The notes below the pieces were generated by a model. The model saw only the letters and a list, made by a program, of their open reading frames with translations, ran no database searches and had not been told where the DNA came from. Positions 1 through 11,049 of a DNA stretch of 64,000 nucleotides are shown here, one piece after another. The first letter of the stretch is position 1, and each line of letters begins with the position of its first letter. Origin of the DNA: Panulirus ornatus. Taxonomy: Eukaryota; Arthropoda; Malacostraca; Decapoda; Palinuridae. The stretch is taken from the NCBI RefSeq assembly GCF_036320965.1, contig NC_092240.1:16294001-16358000 (forward strand), given 5' to 3'. The translations under genes and the position numbers were made by a program.

Positions 1-2491
1 TGAAGCGAGAGTTGTTGGAGGTAGTGATAAGAGTGTAAGAATGTAAATTCTAGATTGATGAGAGTAAAACTGAAATTGGATGGTTAAGAGATGGGTGAGT
101 ATTGGTGCATATGCACTGGTCATGGGAAGAAAGATCATGGGAGGCAAGTGTTTTGGGAGCAGCTGAAGGAGTGTGTCGGTAGTTTTGATGCACGAGACTG
201 GGTACTAGTGATGGGTTATTTGGATGCAGTTGAGGGTATAATTGTTATGTATGGAGTATTCAGTGTTGCGAATGGAAATGTTGAAGAACTTGTGGATTTG
301 TGTGCTGAAAAAACTTTGGTGATTGGGAATACCAGGTTGAAAAAGAGATATATACACAAGTAAACATATATGAGTTGGACAGATGGTCAAAGGGCTTTAT
401 TAGATTATGTATTGATTGATAGGCATGTAAAAGAGAGACTTGGATGTAAATGAGCTGAGAGGGGCAGCTGGTGGGATTTCTAATCACTTTCTTGCAGAGA
501 TGAAGGTGAGGATTTGCAAAGGTTTTCAAAGAAGAGAGAATGTAGGGAAGTAGAGTGGTGAGAGTAAGTGAGCTTTGAAAGGAGACTTGTGTGGAGAAAT
601 ACCATGAAAGATTGAGTGTAGAATAGCAAATGAAGTGAAGGGAGTGGGTGAAGAATGGGATGTATTTAAGGAATCAGTAATGGCATGTGCAAGAGATGCA
701 TGTGGCATGAGAAAGGTGGGAGGTGGGCAGATTATAAAGGGTAGTGAGTGGTGGGATGAAGAAGTAAAGTTGTTAGTGATAGAGAAAGGAGAGGCATTTA
801 AATGGTACTTAATAGGAAGGAGTGCAAATGACTGGGAGATGTATAAGAGAAAGTGGCAAGAGGTCAAGAGGAAGGTGCAAGGGATGAGAAAGACAGCAAA
901 TGAGAATTGGGGTGAGAGAGAATCATTAAACTTTGCCATTGTTCAAAGGCAAAGGGGATAAAGGTGAGTGTTTAATCTACAGAGGCATGAGTTTGCTGAA
1001 TATATCTGGAAAATTATATGGGAGGGTATTGATTGAGAAGGTGAAGGCATGTACAGAGCAGCAGATTGGGAAGGAGCAGTGTGGTTTCAGAAGTGGTAGA
1101 GGATGTGTGGATCAGGTATTTACTTTGAAGAATGTATATGAGAAATACTTAGAAAAACAGATGGCATTTATGGATCTGGAGAAGGCATATGACAGGGTTG
1201 ATAGAGATGCTTTGTGGAAGGTCTTAAGAATATATAATGTGGAAGGTAAGCTGCTACAAGCAGTGAGAAGTTGTTATCAAGGGTGTAAGGCCTGTGTATT
1301 AGTAGGAAGAGAGGAGAGTGACTGGTTCCCAGTGAAGGTTAGTGTGCAGCAGGGGTGTGTGATGTCACCATGGTTGTTCAGTTTGTTAATGGGTGGGGTA
1401 ATTTGGGAGGTAAATGCAAGAGTTTTGGAGAGAGGAAAGAGTATGCAGTCTGTTGGGGATGAGAGGGCCTGGGAAGTGTCAATAGTTGTTTGCTGATGAT
1501 ACAACACTGGTGGGTGATTCGAGTGAGAAACTGCAGAAGTTTGTGAGCTTGTTTGGAAAACAGAGTGAAAGGAGAAAGTTGAGAGTAAATGTATATAAGA
1601 GCAAGGTTATTAGGTTCAGCAAGGTGGAGGAACAATTTAGTTGGGATGTAAATTTAAATGGAAAATTATTAGAGGAAGTGAAGTGTTTTAGATATCTGGG
1701 AGTGGACTTGGCAGTGAATGAATCCATGGAAGTGGAAGTGAGTCATAGGGTAGGGGTGATAGCGAAGGTTCTGGGAGTGATGAAGAATGTGTGGAAAGAG
1801 AGACATTATCTCAGAGAGCAAAAATGATGGCTGTGAGGCATGGGCTATTGATAGGGTTGTGCAGAGGAGGGTGGATGTGTTGGAATTGAAATGTTTGAGG
1901 ACAATACAATATATGGTGTGAGGTGGTTTGATGGAGTAAGTAATGAAATGGTAAGAGAGATGTGTGGTGATAAAAAGAGTGTGGTTGAAAGAGCAGAAGA
2001 GGGTGTCTTGAAATTGTTTAGACATATGGAATGAATGAATGAGGAAAGTTTGACAAAGAGGATATATGTGTCATAGGTGGAGGGAACAAGGAGAAGCAGG
2101 TGACCAAACTGGAGGTGGAAGGATACAGTGAAAAAGATTTTGAGCAATTGGGGCCTGAATATGTAGGAGTGTGAAAGCTGTGAATGGAATAGAGTGAATT
2201 GGAACAATGTAGTATACTGGGGTTGATATGCTGTCAATGGACTGAACCAGGGCACATGAAATGTCCTGGATAAACCATGGAAAGGTCTGTAGGGCCTGGA
2301 TGTGGATAGGGAGCTGTGGTTTAGGTGCATTACACATGACATCTAGAGAATGAGAGTGAACAGATGTGGCCTTTTTTTTTTTTTTTTCTGGCATGACCTC
2401 ACTGATGTAGGAGGTGATGCTGTTTCCTGTGGGGCGGGATGGCATCGGGAATGGATAAAGGTGAGCAAGTATGAATATGTGCATGTGTATA
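1..2491 (+). mobile_element. RTE-like LINE copy 1, degenerate, runs off left edge
   Basis: This is a decayed copy of the window's main LINE. It enters at the left edge inside the APE-type endonuclease: 91-363 keeps the block around the GAYAP and GDLNA motifs in altered form. Linker sequence (635-930) follows, then an abrupt jump at about 925-945 to the RT block PLYKGKGDK, so about 430 bp present in the full copy at 45.5 kb are missing. RT motifs in 933-1827 include GFRSGRGCVDQVF, FMDLEKAYDRVD and FADDTTL, split by a frameshift near 1490. The C-terminal domain (1830-2220) has several stops, and a long-form 3' UTR follows. The 3' UTR is interrupted at 2491 by a DNA transposon. It is not functional; confidence in the family call is high. 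Confidence 0.9.
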
Positions 2492-3528
2492 CAGATGCTT
2501 CCCAACTTATGACCTATGTGACTTACAACCATCCTTATCTATGACCAGAAAAAACTATGAATTAAAAATATAAGAAAATATAAAATTTACTCATGGTCAT
2601 ACGTTTGCTAGTGCTAACAGCTGCATGTGTACAATAGTGACTGTCGGACTATCCTGGCATTTTGTACATCACAGCCTCTCTCTCAGTTCTTGCTCTCAAT
2701 TACCATTCAGAAATCACACATTATTCAAGTGATTCTAACATATTTTTGCTGGATTAAACCATTTTTGTATTAAACCTCAAAGATGATGATGAGGAAAAGG
2801 AAAACCCCATCACATGTTGATAGATCTGCAAGAAGCCGAGGTAGATGCTCAATTTGGAATTGAAAATGAAGGTAATCATCCAATATAAAGAAGGAAAAAA
2901 GTTAATGTGATTGCATGTGATCTACAGTTGTCCTATACAACAGTCTTCACAATTTAAAAGGACAAAGAAGAAAATATGTGAACCAGTGAAAGGTTTGGCA
3001 ACTTTGAAGTCTATGATGATAACAAAACAATGACAAGGGCCCATCCACAAAATGGAAAAGTTGTGGAAGGATGATCAGATTAAAAAACATGTACTAATGT
3101 ACAAATCAGGCGAAGGCTGAAAGTCCTTTTAAGACTCTGAAGGAGCAAGCAGGAGAGATTACATCAAGAACTTTACAGCAAGTCATGATTGGTTCAATAA
3201 CTTTAAAAGATTTAGCTTGCACAACATTCAAGTCACCAGGTGAAGCAGCAAGTGCTGATGAAGGAGCTGCCAAAAAGTTCATTGAAAGTTTGGATGACTC
3301 AGTCCATGAACTAAAGAATCTTATATAAAAGGTAAGAAAGTACAGAATCATATAATAAAGCTGTTTAATAAGAAATGAGAGAATCATGATAGAAATTGAG
3401 TAGGATAAAAGAATGCTGTACAGATATACAAAATTTACATGCCATGCTGGCATATGTCCAGCTTATGTCCATTTCAAGATACAGCCTGTCTGTCAGAAAT
3501 GAACTCAGACATATGTTGGGAGCAATTG
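2492..3528 (+). mobile_element. Tigger-like (pogo/Tc1-mariner) DNA transposon, internally deleted
   Basis: A 1037-bp element is flanked by TA on both sides (2490-2491 and 3529-3530), as expected for Tc1/mariner-superfamily insertion. Its left end CAGATGCTTCCCAACTTATG matches the reverse complement of its right end, CAATTGCTCCCAACATATG. Between about 2780 and 3330 the plus strand holds a broken transposase. An HTH region resembles Tigger/jerky proteins (VIIQYKEGKKVNVIACDLQL). A CENP-B-like block follows with WFNNF, FSLHNIQVT and GEAASADEGAAKKFIESL in shifting frames. The DDE catalytic domain is absent, so the copy cannot act by itself. It interrupts the 3' UTR of LINE copy 1, so it is the younger of the two. 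Confidence 0.75.
2790..3330 (+). pseudogene. Tigger/jerky-like transposase remnant
   Basis: This is the coding remnant inside the DNA transposon. HTH-like sequence occurs near 2850-2990. Then FKTLKEQAGE (about 3125-3150), WFNNFK, SLHNIQVT and GEAASADEGAAKKFIESLDD (about 3240-3300) follow with at least two frameshifts. These blocks are characteristic of pogo/Tigger transposases, in which a CENP-B-type DNA-binding region precedes the DDE domain. The sequence stops before the DDE part, so it covers only about the N-terminal third. Confidence 0.6.
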
Positions 3529-3755
3529 TATATGTATGTATATGCATATATATACATATGTAAGTGTATTTGCGTGAATGTATACATATGTGTATATGAG
3601 TGGATGGGTCTTAATTTGTCTGTTTCCTGGCGCCACCTCGCTAATGCTGGAAACAGCGATCAATTATGATAAATCAAGTGAGGACATTCCCTCCAAGGCT
3701 CATTCCTCTGTCCTTAATGCTACCTCACTAATGTGGGAAATGGCAACTATGTATG
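3529..3755 (+). mobile_element. LINE-family 3' tail and short-element 3' end
   Basis: Sequence resembling the LINE 3' UTR resumes just after the transposon. It is followed by two successive copies of the family's 3' terminal stem-loop region, one at about 3627-3660 and one at 3720-3745. The second has inner stem CTCAC:GTGGG with loop TAAT. A poly(A) run (3756-3782) and (TA)n follow. Confidence 0.55.
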
Positions 3756-3856
<101 letters not shown>

Positions 3857-3883
3857 TTTCTTTCTTTTCTTTCAAACTATTCA

Positions 3884-3982
3884 CCATTTCCCGCGTTAGC
3901 GAGGTAGCGTTAAGAACAGAGGACTGAACCTTTGAGGGAATATCCTCACCTGGCCCCCTTCTCTGTTACTTCTTTTGGAAAA

Positions 3983-3985
<3 letters not shown>
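3884..3985 (-). mobile_element. Short non-autonomous element fragment (minus)
   Basis: On the minus strand this carries the 3' half of the short element: the AACAGAG...GGGGCCAGGTGAGGATATTCCCTC-type block and the terminal CTCGCTAACGCGGG stem-loop. (TA)n flanks it on both sides. Confidence 0.7.

Positions 3986-3988
<3 letters not shown>

Positions 3989-4056
<68 letters not shown>
3989..4056. repeat. (TA)n followed by (ATT)n
   Basis: A simple-sequence tract of TA then ATT units lies against the 3' end of LINE copy 2. Confidence 0.95.
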
Positions 4057-4057
<1 letters not shown>

Positions 4058-5121
4058 TTGCTTTGTCGCTGTCTCCCGCATTTGTGAGGTAGCGCAAGGA
4101 AACAGAAGAAAGAAATGGCCCAACCCACCCCCATACACATGTATATACACACACGTCCACACACGCAAACCTACACACCCATACATCTCAATGTACACAT
4201 TTATATACACACACAGACACATACATATATACCCATGCACACAATTCACACTGCCTGCCTTTATTCATTCCAATCGCCACCTCGCCACACATGGAATACC
4301 ATCCCCCTCCCCCCTAGGAAAAGATAACAAAGGCCCCATTCGTTCACACTCAGTCTCCAGCTGTCATGCAATAATGCCTGAAATCACAGCTCCCTTTCCA
4401 CATCCAGGCCCCACACAACTTTCCATGGTTTACCCCAGACACTTCACATGCCCTGATTCAATCCACTGACAGCACGTCAACCCCAGTATACCACATCGAT
4501 CCAATTCACTCTAGTCCTTGCCCGCCTTTCACCCTCCCGCATGTTCAGGCCCCGATCACTCAAAATCTTTTTCACTCCATCTTTCCACCTCCAATTTGGT
4601 CTCCCACTTCTCCTCGTTCCCTCCACCTCCGACACATATATCCTCTTGGTCAATCTTTCCTCACTCATTCTCTCCATGTGCCCAAACCATTTCAAAACAC
4701 CCTCTTCTGCTCTCTCAACCACGCTCTTTTTATTCCACACATCTCTCTTACCCTTACATTACTTACTCGATCAAACCACCTCACACCAAACATTGTCCTC
4801 AAACATCTCATTTCCAGCACATCCACCCTCCTGCACACAACTCTATCCATAGCCCACACCTTGCAACCATACAACATTGTTGGAACCACTATTCCTTCAA
4901 ACATACCCATTTTTGCTTTCTGAGATAATGTTCTCGACTTCCACACATTCTTCAAGGCTCCCAGGATTTTTGCCCCCTCCCCCACCCTATGATTCACTTC
5001 CGCTTCCATGGTTCCATCCGCTGCCAGATCCACTCCCAGATATCTAAAACACTTTACTTCCTCCAGTTTTTCTCCATTCAAACTTACTTCCCAATTGACT
5101 TGACCCTCAACCCTACTGTAC

Positions 5122-5122
<1 letters not shown>
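4057..5122 (-). mobile_element. RTE-like LINE copy 2 (minus, 5' truncated)
   Basis: The 3' end is at the left (stem-loop near 4070-4095), then a long-form 3' UTR up to about 4460. The C-terminal domain (4477-4740) has WFGHMERMSEERLTKRIYV and [15 protein letters not shown]. Upstream sequence (4692-5081) has KCFRYLGVDLAADGTMEAEV. It stops at 5122 where (TA)n begins. A frameshift separates the two coding blocks. It is near-identical in layout to copy 3, including an unusual CCCGCATTTG at the 3' end. Confidence 0.9.

Positions 5123-5197
<75 letters not shown>
5123..5197. repeat. (TA)n microsatellite
   Basis: About 75 bp of TA repeats lie between LINE copies 2 and 3. Confidence 0.97.
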
Positions 5198-5201
<4 letters not shown>

Positions 5202-6319
5202 TTTATTTTTTTATTTTGCTTTGTCGCTGTCTCCCGCATTTGCGAGGTAGCGCAAGGAAACAGACGAAAGAAATGGCCCAACCCACCCCCATACACATGT
5301 ATATACATACACGTCCACACACGCAAATATACATAGCTATACATCTCAATGTACACATATATATACACACACAGACACATACATATATACCCATGCACAC
5401 AATTCACACTGTCTGCCTTTATTCATTCCCATCACCACCTCGCCACACATGGAATACCATCCCCCTCCCCCCTCATGTGTGCGAGGTAGCGCTAGGAAAA
5501 GACAACAAAGGCCCCATTCGTTCACACTCAGTCTCTAGCTGTCATGCAATAATGCCCGAAACCACAGCTCCCTTTCCACTTCCAGGCCCCACAGAACTTT
5601 CCATGGTTTACCCCAGACGCTTCACATGCCCTGATTCAATCCACTGACAGCACATCAACCCCGGTATACCACATCGATCCAATTCACTCTATTCCTTGCC
5701 CTGCCTTTCACCCTCCTGCATGTTCAGGCCCCGATCACTCAAAATCTTTTTCACTCCATCTTTCCACCTCCAATTTGGTCTCCCACTTCTCCTCATTCCC
5801 TCCACCTCCGACACATATATCCTCTTGGTCAATCTTTCCTCACTCATTCTCTCCATGTGCCCAAACCATTTCAAAACACCCTCTTCTGCTCTCTCAACCA
5901 CGCTCTTTTTATTTCCACACATCTCTCTTACCCTTACATTACTTACTCAATCAAACCACCTCACACCACACATTGTCCTCAAACATCTCATTTCCAGCAC
6001 ATCCACCCTCCTGCGCACAACTCTATCCATAGCCAACGCCTCGCAACCATACAACATTGTTGGAACCACTATTCCTTCAAACATACCCATTTTTGCTTTC
6101 CGAGATAATGTTCTCGACTTCCACACATTCTTCAAGGCTCCCAGGATTTTCGCCCCCTCCCCCACCCTATGATTCACTTCCACTTCCATGGTTCCATCCG
6201 CTGCCAGATCCACTCCCAGATATCTAAAACACTTTACTTCCTCCAGTTTTTCTCCATTCAAACTTACCTCCCAATTGACTTGACCCTCAACCCTACTGTA
6301 CCTAATAACCTTGCTCTTA

Positions 6320-6322
<3 letters not shown>
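5198..6322 (-). mobile_element. RTE-like LINE copy 3 (minus, 5' truncated)
   Basis: The layout matches copy 2: terminal stem-loop at about 5220-5255, long-form 3' UTR to 5640, then C-terminal coding sequence (5689-5922 and 5947-6322). The coding part is interrupted by TGA where other copies have CGA (WFDR), a CpG-type transition. It is truncated upstream of the KVIRYSRVEG block at 6322, against (TA)n. Confidence 0.9.

Positions 6323-6374
<52 letters not shown>
6323..6374. repeat. (TA)n microsatellite
   Basis: TA repeats of about 52 bp separate divergently arranged LINE copies 3 (minus) and 4 (plus). Confidence 0.97.
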
Positions 6375-6378
<4 letters not shown>

Positions 6379-8003
6379 GCAAAGGGGACAAAGGTGAGTG
6401 CTCAAATTACAGAGGTATAAGTTTGTTGAGTATTCCTGAGAAATTATAAGGGAGGGTATTGATTGAAAGGGTGAAGGCATGTACAGAGCATCAGATTGGG
6501 GAAGAGCAGTGTGGTTTCAGAAGTGGTAGAGGATGTTTGGATCAGGTGTTTGCTTTGAATAATGTATGTGAGAAAATACTTAGAAAAGCAAATGGATTTG
6601 TATGTAGCATTTATGGATCTGGAGAAGGCATATGATAGAGCTGATAGAGATGCTCTATGAAAGGTATTAATAGTATATAGAGTGGTAGGTAAGCTGCTAG
6701 AAGCAGTGAAAAGTTTTTATCAAGGATGTAAAGTATGTGTATGAGTAGGAAGAGAGAAAAGTGATTGGTTCCCAGTGAATGTCGGTTTGCGGCAGGGGTG
6801 TGTGATGTCTCCATGGTTGTTTAATTTGTTTATGGATGGGGTTGTTAGGGAGGTGAATGCAAGAGTTTTGGAGAGAGGGACAAGTATGCAGTCTGTTGTG
6901 GATGAGAGGGCTTGGGAAGTGAGTCAGCTATTGTTCACTGATGATACAGTGCTGGTGGCTGATTCAAGTGAGAAACTGCAGAAGCTGGTGACTGAGTTTG
7001 GTAAAGTGTGTGAAAGAAGAAAGCTGAGAGTAAATGTGAATGAGAGCAAGGTTATTAGGTACAGTAGGGTTGAAGGACAAGTCCATTGGGAGGTAAGTTT
7101 GAATGGAGAAAAACTGGAGGAAGTGAAGTGTTTTAGATATCTGGGAGTGGATTTAGCAGCAGATGGAACCATGGAATCAGAAGTGAGTCACAGGGTGGGG
7201 GAGGGGGTGGAGGTTCTGGATGCATTGAAGAATGTGTGGAAGGCGAGAACATTATCTTGGAGAGCAAAAATGGGTATGTTTGAATTAATAGTAGTTCCAA
7301 CAATATTATATGGTTGTGAGGCATGGGCTATAGACAGCGTTGTGTGGAGGAGGGTGGAAGTGTTGGAAATAAAATGTTTGAGGACAATATGTGGTGTGAG
7401 GTAGTTTGATCGAGTAAAGAATGAAAGGGTAAGAGAGATGTGTGGTAATAAAGAGTGTGGTTGAGAGAGCAGAAGAGGGTGTATTGAAATGGTTAGGTCA
7501 CATGGAGAGAATGAGTGAGGAAAGATTGACAAAGAGGACGTATGTGTCAGAGATGGAGGGGATGAGGAGAAGTGGGAGACCAAATTAGAGATGGAAGGAT
7601 GGAGTGAAAAAGATTTTAAGCGATCAGGGCCTGAACATACAGGAGGGTGAAAGGTGTGCAAGGAATAGAGTGAATTGGAATGATGTGGTATACCAGGGTT
7701 GATGTGCTGTTGATCGATTGAAACAGGGCATGTGAAACATTGGGGGTAAACCATGGAATGTTTTGTGGGGCCTGGATGTGGAATGGGAGATGTGGTTTCA
7801 TTGCATTACACATGACAGCTAGAGACTGAGTGTGAATGAATGTGACCTTTGTTGTCTTTTCCTACAGCTACCTCGCATACACGTGGGGGGGTGCCATTTC
7901 ATGTGTGGCGAGGTGGCAATGGGAATGGATGAAGGCAGCAAGTATGAATATGTACATGTGTATATATGTATATGTCTGTGTATGTATATGTAGGTATACG
8001 TTG
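6375..8003 (+). mobile_element. RTE-like LINE copy 4 (plus)
   Basis: The copy begins abruptly after (TA)n at the KGKGDKGECSNYRG block of the RT. Lesions lie in 6420-6760 (a shifted frame and a stop within the DLEKAYDRADRDAL region). It is then open over 6775-7404, with LRQGCVMSPWLFNLFMDGVV, LLFTDDTVLVADS (FADD changed to FTDD) and KCFRYLGVDLAADGTMESEV. The C-terminal domain to about 7700 is frameshifted. The long-form 3' UTR is cut at about 8003, where a short element starts. Confidence 0.88.
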
Positions 8004-8235
8004 AAATGTTATCCATGAGGATAGGGGAGAAAGAATACTTCCCATGTATTCCCTGTGTCATAGAAGGCAACTAAAAGGGGGAGGGAGCGGGGGTATGAAA
8101 ATCCTCCCCTCTCATTTTTAATTTTTCAGAAGAAAGAACAGAGAAGGGGGCCAAGTAAGGATTTTCCTTAAAGGCTCATTCCTCTGCTCTTTTGGAATCA
8201 TTGCTGCCACTGTAAGTAGTGATTAAGAAATTCTC
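8004..8235 (+). mobile_element. Short non-autonomous element (plus)
   Basis: It begins with the GGATAGGGGAGAAAGAATAC block shared with the LINE 5' UTR and runs through TAGAAGGCAACTAAAAGG. It continues to a degraded end near CTCATTCCTCTGCTCTT. This copy sits against a truncated LINE 3' UTR rather than TA repeats, and its terminal stem-loop is lost. Confidence 0.65.
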
Positions 8236-9099
8236 CCTTTTCACTATTAAAACTATTCTCTCAATGCTGATTAACCTAGTGGTAGGATTATGAGGGAGAG
8301 GAAAAATGTGGGGTTAGATAGTAAGTTGTGCAAAATATCAATATTAGAACATAAAGATAACCTGCTTATCTAAAAGTTATCAAAATATGTACTCCACCTA
8401 ACCGTGCTCTGGATCATTTGGTTCAGAAGGTAAACAAGTTCATATATCTATAGAGATATAGGAACATGACCTGGTGTGGGACATGTCTCATAAACATTAA
8501 TTCAATCCCTATATCTTTATATATATATGAACTCACCTAACTTATTAACAAAACTTGGATGCAGTTGAAGTAAAACATTATTATGCTTGGTGGCATACTG
8601 AGGAATGTATCATTTATAAAGGAACTGGGCATTTCTAGACCCAACAAGCAAGTGTAGTTTCTTGTATTACAGCATCACATGGTTTGTATACTGACATACA
8701 AACTTGATAAAGCTCTTTAGAATCTGAGCAAGTGCCAGGGAATATTTGATGTCAATCATCTGGAGGATAGTAACTTTTTGAATGTCTTCACTCAGCATTC
8801 AGACCCTACAGGCAAGTTTAGTTACTTATATTACAGCTTCATTTGGTTTGAATGTTGACGTAACAACCAAAGAAAGCTCTATAGAATCTGAGTACTTCAG
8901 TGGCTGCCAATTTGCACTTCTTTGACCCAGGAAGCTATCTTTTTTTCTGCCTCACCCACACATGGACCACTGGCTGTCTGTCCACAAACATACAATATCT
9001 CCTTGTCATACTTAACACTTGACAACATTTAATTCACACAGCTCATTTTTCATAACCCTAGATTTTCTGTGGTGAACACTGTACTAACCCTGCCTTTTA
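8236..9099. other. Gene-free region with degenerate 164-bp duplication
   Basis: No coding sequence was recognised. A diverged direct duplication is visible. The block from about 8638 (GACCCAACAAGCAAG...) recurs from about 8802 (GACCCTACAGGCAAG...), and the second unit appears to resume at 9385 after an insertion. Confidence 0.45.
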
Positions 9100-9104
9100 G
9101 CAAA

Positions 9105-9380
9105 ATGGTAGGAGCAATAGACAGAGGTAGTAGGTAGGAACATTTAGCAGGAACATTAGGTAGAAACATTAGGCAGAAGTAGCAGGTAGGTAGTAGGTAG
9201 AAGCTTCTGCAAACACTGTGCTAGAGTTGCCCTCTCCCAGCGGCCTGTTAAGGGTGAGGCACTAAAGGCTAAGAAACAACACGAGTTCACTCGTTATGGA
9301 GACTATTGCTGTGGCCACCCCGTGAAGGGAATTCTAGGAGGGAACAGGCATCAAAGATATAGACAGAATAGATAAATAAA
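9105..9380 (+). repeat. Unnamed dispersed repeat, copy A
   Basis: It starts near GGAGCAATAGACA, followed by iterated AGGTAGGAACATT-like units. A conserved body follows (GGCCTGTTAAGG, GAGGCAC, GGCCACCCC, GAGGGAACAGGCATC) and the end is GATATAGA plus GATA-like units. The same order of blocks recurs at 60838-61196. The family is not recognised; no coding capacity is seen. Confidence 0.6.
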
Positions 9381-9887
9381 GCCCGAGCAAACACCAGGGA
9401 AATGTTTAATTTCAGTCATCTGCAGGATTATAAATTTTTTTATGTCTTCATTATGTGCAAGAGGACATTAGAAGACACCATAGGCATCCCTCCTGTTCAT
9501 GTTCCAGAGTATCATCTGTGATGAGAGTGATATCAATGGATATTTTACATTCCTATATGTTGATACAAAGAGCTTTTATGCCATATGTTCTCCTATTTCA
9601 AAGCCCTGCCAACCTCATGAGAACTTAAAATTGTTGGAGTAGGATGTGCTATAGCTAAAATTCCACACTCTGTATCAACTTTACAAATTGTAAGAAATAT
9701 TACAGTGCCACTTTCATTAATAAGAACATGTGTTCCCATCAACTGATGAATTATCCAATTAAATACTTCCAGTCATCCACACAAAAGACAAGTTCCTCAC
9801 CTCACATGTAAAGACCTGGTGTTTTTCTCTCATAAGAAACTTGGTGCCTCAGCTTTCCTACTGGGAGAAACTAGTGCCATGGCTTAC

Positions 9888-10047
9888 CTATATGGAGGAT
9901 CTGATGTCTCTTGGTTTTGAGGAAGTAGCGGTGTGCATCACCCTTCAAGATATCAACAAACAGGAGGCACTGCTGGTCGTCCATCCAATGAGGCCCTTCA
10001 CCCAGTAATATTCCTGGTAAAATCTGTGTTATCTCTATGCCTGACAT
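9888..10047 (-). CDS. Regucalcin/SMP-30 paralogue, first coding exon
   Basis: The minus strand opens with ATG at 10047 (MSGIEITQIL) and runs 53 codons plus one base to a GTAAGC donor after 9888. It contains LGEGPHWMDDQQ and LLFVDI, the N-terminal metal-binding segment of the SMP-30/gluconolactonase beta-propeller. Glu17 corresponds to the catalytic-metal Glu (Glu18 in human regucalcin). The downstream HQILHI ends at the same codon phase (1) as exon 1 of the complete gene at 49392-49218. That identifies it as a paralogue rather than random similarity. No later exon was found between 9888 and the left edge, so the gene either continues outside with large introns or is a stranded exon. An upstream in-frame Met at 10131 exists but fits the family less well. 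Confidence 0.75.
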
Positions 10048-10519
10048 GCTGCCTCTGTCATAGTCCCTGGACAAATAATAGAGCCAATTTTCTTCTTTCA
10101 CTTGATAATGGAGACTGATGAAAAAAATCAAAAAATATGATCATGACAACAATTGTCCATTTATGAAGTATTAAGAGAATTCCTGTAGCTACCTAAAACT
10201 CCAGGAGAATAAAGCTTATATCACCATATGGGAACATTTATTGAATGATTACCTTGGTTTTGTTCAGTATACAAAGCAACTGGCTTTGCCACTCACCTTG
10301 GATATTTTTCCTTTTTCCCCCCACTAAAATTGTGATTTTATATTGCTGATAAACATGGGAGTTTTGATACTGAGTCACTTAATAATTGCTATACCTGAGC
10401 TTATACATTTACTTATATGTAAGCGTCAACATATTTCAGAACATGGAAAGGGTGTACTATATTCATGTTTCCATTCTTCAGAGTGATTTTTTTACTCTTA
10501 TAGCCCTTCTTTTAACCTA
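10048..10519. other. Upstream flank of paralogue exon, nothing recognised
   Basis: AT-rich sequence with no recognisable ORF, RNA gene or repeat. Confidence 0.4.
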
Positions 10520-10810
10520 ACACTTCTGTTGTAAAACTTTAAATTCCTAGGTGTTTAAAGTATTCATCTTGGCCTCAAATAGCATAAATCATATGTCCAC
10601 ACCTCTTTTGCTAGACACAAGTTTTGTCTATTTGTTCAAAGAATTTTTTCCTCTGCTTCAACCTCTTTATCTTAAATGAAATATATGTTAATATCATTGT
10701 AACCCCTTAAAGAACTTGAATTTTTTATCATGTTCCCTCTTATCCTTTACTACCCTGTTGTGGGAGAGTCTAGGCTTCTCATTCCTCCTTGTAATTCATC
10801 TCCCTCAGTT
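10520..10810 (-). mobile_element. CR1/L2-like LINE C-terminal remnant (minus)
   Basis: Minus-strand translation gives broken blocks such as SLDSPTT, RIREHDKKFKFFKG and a following region typical of the post-RT part of CR1/L2-type LINEs (LGL.TLE.RR.RGD.I..FKI). Frames are disrupted and the call is weak. Confidence 0.4.
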
Positions 10811-11049
10811 TTTTAATAAAATTTAAGTTTGTCATGGACTCTCAGTAGTAACTCTATATGACTGTTATAGTGAGGAGATTGAAAAAGCAAAACTAATGTG
10901 TACTTATGCAGGTGAGCAAAAATCTTATTGAACCTCTTGTCCATGTGCTCTAAAGCATCCGAGTGTATGTGTGTGTGTGTGTGTTTTGGGTAGAGAGTTT
11001 TACACTCATGTTGCCCTGCCTCTTATCTTTATTCTTGTGTGTACACATA

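Noticed and set aside
526..939. Long minus-strand ORFs antisense to LINE copies (also at 15338-15878, 22409-22928 and others)
   Set aside because: They recur in every copy as shadows of the LINE coding strand with low-complexity Ser/Pro/His composition, and have no family features.
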